Origin: CAWJNF01 sp963844235
GTDB lineage: Bacteria > Actinomycetota > Thermoleophilia > Gaiellales > Gaiellaceae
Assembly (NCBI GenBank): GCA_963844235.1
Contig: CAWJNF010000002.1
Span: 89,891-153,890 of the forward strand
Direction of reading: 5' to 3'
Length of the DNA stretch: 64,000 bases
In this document: piece by piece, positions 7,691 to 15,460 of the stretch
Numbering within the stretch: the first letter of the stretch is position 1
Layout: each line of letters starts with the position of its first letter
The notes under the pieces: generated by a model
What the model was told of the DNA's origin: nothing
The model's database searches: none
The model's input: the letters and a program-made list of their open reading frames with translations, nothing else
Program-made: the position numbers and the translations under genes

Positions 7691-8683
7691 ATGAGCTCGA
7701 GCTTCGATGACCTCTACCGCGAGAGACAGGGCCGGTATGCGAAGGACGAGGAGGACGAGCGCTTCCTGCAGGCGCTCAATGAAGATCTCCAGGCGCGCGA
7801 GCGCGAGCTCTACCGCGACGTCGGCGTCGACCACCCCTTCATCTTCGTCCTCGGCTCACCGCGCTCGGGCACGACGCTCACGAGCCAGCTGCTCGCCTAC
7901 TGCCTCGACGCCGGCTACGTGAACAACGTGGCCGCCCGCTTCTGGCTCGCGCCCGTGCACGGGATCCGCCTCGCCCGGCTGGTCGTCGGCGAGCGTGGCG
8001 AGACGTCGTTCCGGTCGGACTACGCGCGCACCGACGGCCTGCTCGACATCCACGAGTTCGGCTACTTCTGGCGCCACTGGCTGCACAAGGAGACGTTCGA
8101 CGACGTCGTGCACGCACGCGAGCGCGAGCGCGAGATCGACTGGAACGGCCTCCGCCGGACGCTCGCCAACGTTCAGCACGAGCTCGGCAAGCCGTTCGTG
8201 GCCAAGAACGTGCTCGCCGCCTACCACCTGGAACGGATCGGGGAGACGCTCGGGCCCGTCGTCTGGGTGTACGTCGAGCGCGACCCGCTCGACGCCTGCG
8301 TCTCGATCCTCGACGCGCGGCGGCGCTACTACGCCGATCCGCGCACGTGGTGGAGCTACGTTCCGCCCGAGTACCCGCTGCTGAAGGATCTCGACGAGTG
8401 GGAGCAGGTCGCGGGTCAGGTGCACTACCTGACCCGGTTCTACGCGCGGGAGCTCGCGCGACTGAGCACGGCCGCCGTCGTCAGGATCCGCTACGAGGAG
8501 CTCTGCGCCGATCCCGGGAGCGTTCTCGAGGCCGTCCGCGCGTGCACGGCCGACGCCTACGGCTACGAGCTGGCCGTCCGCGACGAGCCCCCGACGTCAT
8601 TTCCGGTCCACCGCCACGAGGATCGCAGCGAGGACAAGGAGCGGTTCGAGGCGCTGCTCGGCGGCCTCCGGGCCGGGGCATAG
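7691..8683 (+). CDS. Sulfotransferase family protein
   Basis: A 330-residue PAPS-dependent sulfotransferase-like protein. The 5'-phosphosulfate loop is FVLGSPRSGTTLTSQLLAY (residues ~52-70), and the 3'-phosphate-binding arginine/serine segment is VYVERDPLDACVSIL (~195-209). A characteristic dyad region with RIRYEELCADPGSVLEAV lies towards the end. The enzyme would sulfate a hydroxyl or amino group of a small molecule or glycan in the cytoplasm. Its neighbours, a WbqC-like protein and E1 dehydrogenase subunits, suggest a role in making a modified surface or secondary metabolite, but no glycosyltransferase is present. The acceptor is unknown. Confidence 0.85.
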   Translation: MSSSFDDLYRERQGRYAKDEEDERFLQALNEDLQARERELYRDVGVDHPFIFVLGSPRSGTTLTSQLLAYCLDAGYVNNVAARFWLAPVHGIRLARLVVGERGETSFRSDYARTDGLLDIHEFGYFWRHWLHKETFDDVVHAREREREIDWNGLRRTLANVQHELGKPFVAKNVLAAYHLERIGETLGPVVWVYVERDPLDACVSILDARRRYYADPRTWWSYVPPEYPLLKDLDEWEQVAGQVHYLTRFYARELARLSTAAVVRIRYEELCADPGSVLEAVRACTADAYGYELAVRDEPPTSFPVHRHEDRSEDKERFEALLGGLRAGA

Positions 8684-8691
8684 ATCCTCCG

Positions 8692-9393
8692 ATGGCGGAG
8701 CGCGTCGTCGCCGTCCATCAACCGAACTACGTTCCCTGGCCCGGCTACTTCCACAAGCTCGCCCACGCCGACGTCTTCGTCTACCTCGACTCGGTGCAGT
8801 ACCCGCGCGGACGCAGCTTCGCTGCCCGCAACCGCATCAAGACGCCGAACGGCGTCACGTACCTGACGGTGCCGATCTCGATTCCACACGGCCGGGAGGG
8901 CAAGGTGAGCTACCTCGAGGTGCAGTTCGCCGACGAGTCGTGGCGAGACACCCACCTGCGCACGATCGAGCAGAGCTACCGCAAGGCTCCTCACTTCGAC
9001 GAGGTCTTCCCGCTCTACCGGGACGGGCTGGAGCGTGGCCGAACGTTCGTCGACGTCACGATCGGCCTGCTCGAGGCGTTCGCCTCGTACCTCGGCATCG
9101 AGACGGAGCGCCTGCGACTGTCGGAGCTCGGGACGGCGTCGGGCGGCAAGGAGCAGCTCGTGCTCGACATCTGCCTGGCCGTCGGCGCCGACGTGTACCT
9201 CTCGGGCTCCGGCGCCGGGCGCGACTACAACGACGAGCAGCTGTTGCGGGAGAACGGGATCGAGCTCCGCTACGACGAGTTTCGCTACCCGGAGCATGCG
9301 CAGCTCTGGGGGGCGTTCGAGCCTGACCTGTCGATCCTCGACCTGCTCTTCAACTGCGGTCCCGCGAGCCGCGACTACGTCATCGATCGGTGA
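8692..9393 (+). CDS. WbqC-like family protein
   Basis: A 233-residue protein with the family's opening VVAVHQPNYVPWPGYFHKLAHADVFV-type block, followed by DSVQYPRGRSFAARNRIKTP and a central YLSGSGAGRDYND segment. WbqC-like proteins are encoded in O-antigen and other polysaccharide or nonribosomal loci and are thought to be sugar- or amino-acid-modifying enzymes; the reaction is not established. The ATG used here starts 8 nt after the sulfotransferase stop, which indicates co-transcription. An upstream extension of the frame overlaps the sulfotransferase and lacks family similarity, so the shorter start was chosen. Confidence 0.85.
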   Translation: MAERVVAVHQPNYVPWPGYFHKLAHADVFVYLDSVQYPRGRSFAARNRIKTPNGVTYLTVPISIPHGREGKVSYLEVQFADESWRDTHLRTIEQSYRKAPHFDEVFPLYRDGLERGRTFVDVTIGLLEAFASYLGIETERLRLSELGTASGGKEQLVLDICLAVGADVYLSGSGAGRDYNDEQLLRENGIELRYDEFRYPEHAQLWGAFEPDLSILDLLFNCGPASRDYVIDR

Positions 9394-9436
9394 CGGCCCG
9401 ACGCGCGGTCGCATATGGTCTCGGACGAGCCGGGCG

Positions 9437-10396
9437 ATGAGCGAGATCACCTACCTCGAGGCGATCAGGGCGGCCATCGCCGACGCGATGCGGGAGGACG
9501 AGCGCGTCTTCGTGCTCGGCGAGGACATCGGCCACTTCGGCGGCCCCTTCGGCGTCACGAAGGGGCTGGTGGAGGAGTTCGGCGAGGAGCGGCTGATCGA
9601 CACGCCGATCTCCGAGGAGGCGTTCGTCGGCGCGGCGCTGGGCGCGGCGTGGATGGGCGAGCGGCCGATCGCCGAGCTGCAGTTCGCCGACTTCATCACG
9701 TGCCCGTTCGACGTGGTCATGACCGTCGGCGCGAAGACGCACTGGCGCTCCGGGATCCGGCTCCCGATGGTCGTCCGGGCCCCGTTCGGCGGCGGCGTGC
9801 GCGGCGGCCCGTTCCACGCCTCGTCGCCGGAAGGGTGGTTCGTCGGCACGGCCGGGCTGAAGGTCGTCTGCCCGGGATCGGTCGAGGACGCCTACGGGCT
9901 CCTTCGGGCCGCGATCGACGACGACGACCCGGTGATCTACTTCGAGCACAAGGGCCTCTACCGCCGGCTTCGCGGCGCGCAGCCCGAGCCGGCCCACCGG
10001 ACGCCGATCGGCCGCGCCCGGGTCGTCCGCCCCGGCTCGGACGCCACGATCGTGACCTACGGAGCCGGTGTCGACCTCGCCGTGCGCGCCGTGGAAGAGC
10101 TCGACGTCGAGATCCTCGACCTGCGCACCGTATGGCCGCTCGACAACGATGCCATCCTGGAGTCGCTCGCGAAGACATCGCGCATCCTCGTCCTGCAGGA
10201 GGCGGCCCGCTCGATCGGCGCGGCGAGCCACGTGCTCTCGCTCGTCGCGCGCGAGGGCTTCGAGCTCCTCGACGCTCCGCCCGCCCTCGTCGCGCCGCCC
10301 GACACGCCGGTCCCGTTCGCCCCCGAGCTCGAGGACGCCTACATCCCCTCCACCGAGCGCGTGCGCGCCGGGCTCGAGGAGCTGCTCGCCTTCTAG
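9437..10396 (+). CDS. 2-oxoacid dehydrogenase E1 component, beta subunit
   Basis: A 319-residue transketolase-like pyrimidine-binding subunit of a PDH/BCKDH/acetoin-type E1. Conserved blocks are ITYLEAIRAAIADAMREDERVFVLGEDIG at the N-terminus, the ThDP-pyrimidine-binding glutamate region DTPISEEAFVGAALGAA, and the C-terminal VLQEAARSIGAASHV. It forms an alpha2beta2 thiamine-diphosphate enzyme with the next gene (spacing 11 nt). The order beta-alpha is the reverse of the usual alpha-beta. No E2 acyltransferase or E3 gene is nearby, so the heterotetramer either shares them from another locus or acts without them. The substrate is not determinable. Confidence 0.9.
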   Translation: MSEITYLEAIRAAIADAMREDERVFVLGEDIGHFGGPFGVTKGLVEEFGEERLIDTPISEEAFVGAALGAAWMGERPIAELQFADFITCPFDVVMTVGAKTHWRSGIRLPMVVRAPFGGGVRGGPFHASSPEGWFVGTAGLKVVCPGSVEDAYGLLRAAIDDDDPVIYFEHKGLYRRLRGAQPEPAHRTPIGRARVVRPGSDATIVTYGAGVDLAVRAVEELDVEILDLRTVWPLDNDAILESLAKTSRILVLQEAARSIGAASHVLSLVAREGFELLDAPPALVAPPDTPVPFAPELEDAYIPSTERVRAGLEELLAF

Positions 10397-10407
10397 GCGC
10401 TCCGCAC

Positions 10408-11424
10408 ATGACGTCCGACGTCCATACCGAGGTCTCCATCGCACCGGCCGCGGACGCGCCGACCGTCCCGCGCGACGTGCGCGTCCGGCTGCTCGACCTG
10501 ATGCTGCTGCAGCGCGTCGCCGAGGACCGGATCTTGGCGCTCTACCGGCAGGGGCGGATCGCCGGCTCCGTCTACACGGGTCGCGGCCAGGAGGGCGTTG
10601 CCGCAGCCGCCGGGCTCGCGCTCGGCGCCGACGACGTCGTCCTGCCGCTCAACCGTGAGCAGGCCACGCACTACGCCCGCGGCGTCACGGTCGCCGATGT
10701 GCTCCGCAACTTCCTCGGCAAGGGCACGGGCCCCACGCGCGGGCGCGACGGGAACATGCATTTCGGCAAGCCCGAGCTGAACGTCTTCCCGCTCGTCTCG
10801 ATGCTCGGTGACCTCGTCCCGGTCTGCGTCGGCGCCGCGCTCGCGTTCAAGCGCCGGGGGGAGCCGCGAGTCGCGCTGACTTTCCTTGGCGAGGGCGCCT
10901 TCTGCGTGGGCGACGTCCACGAGGGGCTGAACCTCGCGGGCGTCCTGCGCGTCCCCGCGGTCTTCGTCCTCCAGAACAACCAGTACGCGTACTCGACGCC
11001 GACCGGCCGCGAGATGCTCAACACGAGCATGGCCGACCGCGTCCGGGGCGGCTGGTCGCTCCCCTGTGCGCGCGTCGACGGCACCGACGCGCTCCTGACG
11101 TACGAGGCGATCCGCGACGCCGTCGAGTCGGCGCGCGCCGGCGAGGGACCGCAATGCGTCGAGGCGGTGACGCTGCGCGGACACGGCCATGCCGCCCACG
11201 ACGACGCCGGTTACGTCCCCGAGGCGCTGCGCGCGCAGTTCGGCGACCCGATCGACCGCCTCGCCGCCCGCCTACGCCTCGACGGCCTCTCCGAGGACGA
11301 CGTCGAGGCGCGCCGCCGCGCCGCCGCCGTCGCCGTCGCGGCGGGGCTCGCCGAGGCCGAGGCAGCGCCGCAACCTGACCCCGCCGACCTCGAGGACGGC
11401 ATCTACGCGACGCCGATCGTCTGA
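10408..11424 (+). CDS. 2-oxoacid dehydrogenase E1 component, alpha subunit
   Basis: A 338-residue E1 alpha subunit. The ThDP motif is present as LGEGAFCVGDVHEGLNLAGV ending at QNNQYAYS, i.e. GEG in place of the common GDG and the usual NN about 26 residues later. Other blocks are SVYTGRGQEGVAAAAGLAL, RGRDGNMHFGKP and VTLRGHGHAAHDD. The N-terminal ~25 residues are a non-conserved extension. ATG at 10408 is 11 nt after the beta-subunit stop. Together with the beta subunit it would decarboxylate a 2-oxoacid or cleave an acyloin such as acetoin; family membership alone does not decide. Confidence 0.9.
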   Translation: MTSDVHTEVSIAPAADAPTVPRDVRVRLLDLMLLQRVAEDRILALYRQGRIAGSVYTGRGQEGVAAAAGLALGADDVVLPLNREQATHYARGVTVADVLRNFLGKGTGPTRGRDGNMHFGKPELNVFPLVSMLGDLVPVCVGAALAFKRRGEPRVALTFLGEGAFCVGDVHEGLNLAGVLRVPAVFVLQNNQYAYSTPTGREMLNTSMADRVRGGWSLPCARVDGTDALLTYEAIRDAVESARAGEGPQCVEAVTLRGHGHAAHDDAGYVPEALRAQFGDPIDRLAARLRLDGLSEDDVEARRRAAAVAVAAGLAEAEAAPQPDPADLEDGIYATPIV

Positions 11425-11437
11425 GCCGGACGAGCAG

Positions 11438-12223
11438 ATGGCATCGTGCGTGGTGACGGGAGCGGCGATGGGCGCCGGCAGGGCGATCGCTGCGGAGCTG
11501 CTCGAGGACGGCTACCACGTCGTCGGCGTCGACTGGAACCCGGATGCCCTGGAAGCAACAGGCGCCGAGCTCGGCGTTGGGTTCGAGCCCATGCACGGCG
11601 ACGTCGGCGACTGGGAGACGCACGAGCAGGCCGCCGAGGCCGCCGAGCGCACGGCGCCCCTGCGGGGTTGGGTCAACAACGCCGGCATCGACATCCAGGG
11701 CGGTGCGCACGAGGTCACGCCCGAGGAGATCGCCCGCGGACTGCGTGTGCTCCAGCTCGGCGTCATGTACGGCACCGCCGTCGCCGTGCGGCGCATGCTG
11801 CCGGGCCGCGCCGGATCCATCGTCAACGTGTCCTCGATCCAGGGCATCGCCGCCTTCCCGCGCTACTACGTCTACGGAGCGGCGAAGGCCGCCGTCGTCC
11901 AGGTCTCCCGCAGCGTCGCCGTGGATTACGGCCCCTTCGGCATCCGCTGCAATACCGTGCTGCCGGGCACGATCGAGACGCCGATGACAGAGCAGGTCCT
12001 GCGTACCGGCGTCCCCCGCGAAGAGGCACTGCGCCTCGAGGGCGAGCTTCATCCACTCGGCCGGGTGGCACAGCCAGAGGAGATCGCCGCCGTCGTCGCG
12101 TTCTTGCTCTCCGAGCGAGCCGCGTTCGTGAGCGGCGCCGCGCTGCCGGTCGACGGCGGCGCGACGGCGCGCTGCTACGCCTACCCGCCTGCGGAGATCG
12201 CGAGCCCGGCAGAGCCGCACTGA
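11438..12223 (+). CDS. Short-chain dehydrogenase/reductase
   Basis: A 261-residue SDR beginning at ATG 11438, 13 nt after the E1-alpha stop. The cofactor motif is TGAAMGAGRAIA, an Asp at the end of strand 2 (VVGVDWN) favours NAD(H), WVNNAGID is intact, and the catalytic Ser and Tyr-Lys appear in VNVSSIQG and YVYGAAKAA. The C-terminus carries GAALPVDGGATARC plus a proline-rich tail. It is the last gene of the plus-strand cluster and is followed by a strong palindromic hairpin. It may process the product of the E1 pair; this is inference from position only. Confidence 0.9.
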   Translation: MASCVVTGAAMGAGRAIAAELLEDGYHVVGVDWNPDALEATGAELGVGFEPMHGDVGDWETHEQAAEAAERTAPLRGWVNNAGIDIQGGAHEVTPEEIARGLRVLQLGVMYGTAVAVRRMLPGRAGSIVNVSSIQGIAAFPRYYVYGAAKAAVVQVSRSVAVDYGPFGIRCNTVLPGTIETPMTEQVLRTGVPREEALRLEGELHPLGRVAQPEEIAAVVAFLLSERAAFVSGAALPVDGGATARCYAYPPAEIASPAEPH

Positions 12224-12226
12224 CGG

Positions 12227-12254
12227 CGAGGGGCCGAGCGAGCCCGGCCCCTCG
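12227..12254. terminator. Perfect 10-bp hairpin between convergent genes
   Basis: CGAGGGGCCG (12227-12236) and CGGCCCCTCG (12245-12254) form a perfect 10-bp stem with an 8-nt loop. It lies between the 3' ends of the SDR and the Asp-rich gene and likely terminates both. Confidence 0.65.
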
Positions 12255-12272
12255 TCTCAGCAAGCAAGGCCT

Positions 12273-12560
12273 CTAGCAGTCGGCGTCGTCGACGTCATCG
12301 TCGTCGTCGCAGTCCAGGTCATCGTCCGAATCGTCGTCGTCGTCCAGGTCGTCGTCGTCGGAGTCGTCGTCGTCGACGTCGTTGTCATCGGTCTCGTCGT
12401 CGTTGCGATCGTCGTCGTCGCGGGTGTCGCTGTCGTCGACGACGACCGTGTCGGGGTCGTCGCGATCGTCGCCGGCCAGCGCCACCGTCGTGCCGCCGAT
12501 CGCGCCCGCGATCACGATGACAATCAGGGCCAGTACCCTCTTCGATTTCAGGAATCGCAT
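12273..12560 (-). CDS. Small secreted or anchored aspartate-rich protein
   Basis: A 95-residue protein with a positively charged N-terminus and a hydrophobic helix (KRVLALIVIVIAGAIGG, residues ~7-23) ending near TTVALAG, a plausible signal peptide. The remaining ~65 residues are more than half Asp, arranged as runs of D with scattered S, N, L and T, and two cysteines near the C-terminus. No known enzyme domain is visible. Such Asp repeats can bind Ca2+ or other divalent cations; this is inference. GGAGG lies 5 nt before the ATG, which supports real expression. It is divergent from the Mo-hydroxylase operon. Confidence 0.65.
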   Translation of the reverse strand: MRFLKSKRVLALIVIVIAGAIGGTTVALAGDDRDDPDTVVVDDSDTRDDDDRNDDETDDNDVDDDDSDDDDLDDDDDSDDDLDCDDDDDVDDADC

Positions 12561-12771
12561 TGCTGCCTCCGTTCTCGCTCGTTCCGCCTCTCAAGCGAGG
12601 CTCCATCCGCGAGACAGGGTGCGCCGACCGCCTCAGCAACCGCTCAACGCAGGCTCAACGCCGCCCGCGCGCGCTACCCGGTGATCCCGCAAGCGCACCG
12701 CGTTAGAATCGCCCTCACGGGCTGGCCGTGCGAGGCTTGCGCCCGGCGACCCGAACGAAGGAGCACGGACG

Positions 12772-13545
12772 GTGGAGGTTCTCCTCCCGCTATCCCCGGA
12801 CGAAGCGGCCCAGGCATACGGCGACGGCGACGGCGTCACCGTGCTCGGCGGGGGTACGATCGTCGTTCCGGAGATCACGCACGGGCGGCTGCGACCCGGC
12901 CGGGTGCTGATGCTCGGCCGCAGCGGCCTCGACAGCGTGTCCCGCGCCGGAGGCATGGTCACGATCGGCTCGGCGGTATCGGTCGCGGCGCTCGAGGACG
13001 GCGACGAGCCGCTCGCTACCGCCGCGCGCCACGTCTCCGACCCGGAGATCCGGGGACAGGCGACAGTGGGCGGTAATCTCTGCGCCCCGACGAGCGACGA
13101 GGCGCCGCGTGGCGATCTCCAGGCGCCGCTGATCGCGCTCGGCGCTCAGGTCCGCTCGACGGGCGCGGGCGGCGAGCGCACGGAGCCGATCGAGGAGTTC
13201 CTCGACGCGCGAGGCGGACGGCTCGTGCTCGACGTGTCCTACGAGGACGTCGCACGCACCAGCGGCTACGCGGCCGTACGGAGACCGCACGCGCACCATT
13301 ACACGATCCTCGCGGCTGCGGCGACGCGCGCCGGCGACAGCGTCCGCGTCGCCGTGACGGGAGCCGGCCCGACCGGCGTCCGCTGCCTCTCGGTCGAGGA
13401 CGCGATCGCCTCCGGCGCGACCCCAGACGATGCCGCCGCGAGCGTGCTCGCCGACGTCGAGCCGCGAGACGACGCGCTCGCCTCGGCTTGGTACCGCTCC
13501 CGCGTGCTGCCGGGCCTCGTCGCCCGGGCGCTCACCGACCTCTAG
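12772..13545 (+). CDS. Molybdenum hydroxylase FAD-binding subunit (CoxM/NdhF-like)
   Basis: A 257-residue FAD subunit of the xanthine-oxidase family. The first FAD loop appears as VTVLGGGTIVVPEI and the second as GQATVGGNLCAPTSD, followed by the C-terminal CO-dehydrogenase flavoprotein domain (YAAVRRPHAHHYTILAAAA, VTGAGPTGVRC). GTG at 12772 follows GAAGGAG by 8 nt. It hands electrons from the 2Fe-2S subunit to an acceptor. It is the first gene of a four-subunit operon. At 257 residues it is slightly short for the family but both FAD loops are intact. Confidence 0.88.
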   Translation: MEVLLPLSPDEAAQAYGDGDGVTVLGGGTIVVPEITHGRLRPGRVLMLGRSGLDSVSRAGGMVTIGSAVSVAALEDGDEPLATAARHVSDPEIRGQATVGGNLCAPTSDEAPRGDLQAPLIALGAQVRSTGAGGERTEPIEEFLDARGGRLVLDVSYEDVARTSGYAAVRRPHAHHYTILAAAATRAGDSVRVAVTGAGPTGVRCLSVEDAIASGATPDDAAASVLADVEPRDDALASAWYRSRVLPGLVARALTDL

Positions 13546-13553
13546 GAGTGCCG

Positions 13554-14081
13554 ATGAAGCTGACCGTCAACGGAGTGACGCACGAGATCGCGAGCCCCCC
13601 GCTCAGCCCTCTCCTGCACGTGCTGCGCGACGAGCTCGACGTGACCGGGCCCAAGGCCGGGTGCCAACAGGGAAGTTGCGGCACCTGCACGGTCCTCGTC
13701 GACGGCGAGCCGCGGCGCTCATGTCTCGTCGCCGCGGCGGCAGCCGACGGCGCGGAGATCGTCACTGTCGAGGGTCTCGGCGACGCACGCCGGCTGAGCG
13801 CGATCCAGGCGTCCTTCTACCACTACTACGGCTCCCAGTGCGGCTTCTGCACGCCCGGCATGGTGGTTGCCGCCTACGCGCTCCTGCAGCGCAACAGCTC
13901 GCCGACACGGCAAGACATCCAGCATGCGCTCGCCGGCCACATCTGCCGCTGCACGGGGTACGTGAAGATCATCGACGCGATCGAGGCGGTCGCCCGCGGC
14001 GAGACGTTCGACGAGGCCGACCGCGAGCATCATCCTCAGCCGGGCGAGCCCGAGGTCGCGGTGAAGGGAGCACCGGCATGA
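13554..14081 (+). CDS. Molybdenum hydroxylase 2Fe-2S subunit (CoxS/NdhS-like)
   Basis: A 175-residue small subunit with two [2Fe-2S] clusters. The plant-ferredoxin-type cluster uses GCQQGSCGTCTVLVDG plus the following RRSC, and the second uses CGFCTPGM and CRCTGY. An AGGAG overlapping the previous stop lies 5 nt before ATG 13554, which fixes the start against a longer upstream frame. It transfers electrons from the Mo site to FAD. The C-terminal ~25 residues are an acidic, proline-containing tail. The stop overlaps the next start as ATGA. Confidence 0.93.
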   Translation: MKLTVNGVTHEIASPPLSPLLHVLRDELDVTGPKAGCQQGSCGTCTVLVDGEPRRSCLVAAAAADGAEIVTVEGLGDARRLSAIQASFYHYYGSQCGFCTPGMVVAAYALLQRNSSPTRQDIQHALAGHICRCTGYVKIIDAIEAVARGETFDEADREHHPQPGEPEVAVKGAPA

Positions 14082-15460
14082 AGGCCGTCGGCGCTCGGCT
14101 CCCCCGCTACGACGGCCTCGCGCACGTCACGGGTCAGACCGTCTACGTGGACGACGTGCGGGTGCCCGACGGCAACCTGTGGGCGAAGGCGCTGCGCTCA
14201 CCGGTGCACTCCGCCCGGATCCGTGGCTTCGACGCGCGCAAGGCGGCGGAGCTCCCCGGCGTGCGCGGCATCGTCACGCACGACGACGTGCCGAAGAACG
14301 TCTACGGCCACCTCGAGGCGCTCGGCGTTCCTGCCGACGAGCCCCTGCTCGCCGTCGACGAGGTTCGCTACAAGGGCCAGCCGATCGCGGTCGTCGCCGC
14401 AGACAGCGAGGGTGCGGCCCAGGCCGCGGTCGAGGCGATCGAGGTCGACCTCGAGGAGCGCGAGCCGCTGCTCGACATCCGAACCGCCTTCGACGCGGAT
14501 GCGCCGCAGATCCACCCCTGGGGCAACTGGTATCCGTTCTTCGGCGGTCCCGACCAGGGCCCGGACCGGCGTCAGATTCGCAAGGGCGACGTGGACGCCG
14601 CATTCGACAAGGCCGACGTCGTCGTCCAGGGCGTCTACCGCCCGCAGGCGATCGAGCACTGCCCCCTGGAGACGCAGGTCGCCATGGCCGTGCCCGAAGC
14701 CTCCGGCCGCCTCGTCATCTACTCGTGCACGCAGGCCATGTACTTCTCGATGGGCGTCGTCGCCGCGCATCTCGAGGTGCCGCTCAACAGGCTCAAGCTC
14801 GTCGGAGGCACGGTCGGCGGCGGGTTCGGGGGCAAGGTCGACAGCGCGGCGGAGACGCTCTGCGCGCTGCTCGCGCTGAAGACGGAGCGGGCGGTGAAGT
14901 GGCGCTGGACGCGGGAGGAGGAGTTCCTCGCCTCCTCGACGCGCGCGCCGTGGCACATCGAGATCGCCGACGCGGTGACGAGCGACGGCTGGATCCTCGG
15001 TCGCAAGACGCTCACGCTGCACGACTCGGGCGCCTACGCGCGGTTCTCGCCGTACGGCTTGACGAAGCACGCGTTCCACCACGTGGGCGCGTACACCGTC
15101 CCGAATGTCCACTTCGACGGGTACGTCATCTTCACGAACCGCGTGCCCACGACGGCGATGCGCGGCTTCGGCGTCACGTCCGTGTCGCTCGCGGTCGAGA
15201 CCCACATGGCGCGGGTCGCACGCGTCCTGGGAATAGATCCCTACGAGCTCCGGCTAAAGAATGCAAACCGCATCGGCGACACGACGCCGAACCTGGTCAC
15301 GCTCATCGACCCGTCGACCGTCCCGGTGCTGCAGGCCATCGCCGGCGCGGCGGGGGTCGAGCTGCCGGCGAAGTACAAGGCGATGACGAGCGAGCCGCGC
15401 ACGGGCGAGCTGCTGCCCGAGTGGCTCGTCGCGCAGCAGGCGACAGACGGAGGAGCGTAG
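14078..15460 (+). CDS. Molybdenum hydroxylase Mo subunit, N-terminal half (NdhL-like)
   Basis: A 460-residue protein that matches only the first part of xanthine-dehydrogenase-family Mo subunits. It has the N-terminal RLPRYDGLAHVTGQTVYVDD domain, the VGGTVGGGFGGKVDSAAE molybdopterin loop, and the TAMRGFGVTSVSLAVE block, and ends about where the family's second Mo-binding domain begins. The remainder is encoded by the directly abutting next gene. The same division is known for nicotinate dehydrogenase (NdhL/NdhM) of Eubacterium barkeri. ATG overlaps the previous stop (ATGA). Both halves look intact, so this is a true split rather than a frameshift. The substrate, probably an N-heterocycle or aldehyde, is unknown. 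Confidence 0.88.
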   Translation: MKAVGARLPRYDGLAHVTGQTVYVDDVRVPDGNLWAKALRSPVHSARIRGFDARKAAELPGVRGIVTHDDVPKNVYGHLEALGVPADEPLLAVDEVRYKGQPIAVVAADSEGAAQAAVEAIEVDLEEREPLLDIRTAFDADAPQIHPWGNWYPFFGGPDQGPDRRQIRKGDVDAAFDKADVVVQGVYRPQAIEHCPLETQVAMAVPEASGRLVIYSCTQAMYFSMGVVAAHLEVPLNRLKLVGGTVGGGFGGKVDSAAETLCALLALKTERAVKWRWTREEEFLASSTRAPWHIEIADAVTSDGWILGRKTLTLHDSGAYARFSPYGLTKHAFHHVGAYTVPNVHFDGYVIFTNRVPTTAMRGFGVTSVSLAVETHMARVARVLGIDPYELRLKNANRIGDTTPNLVTLIDPSTVPVLQAIAGAAGVELPAKYKAMTSEPRTGELLPEWLVAQQATDGGA

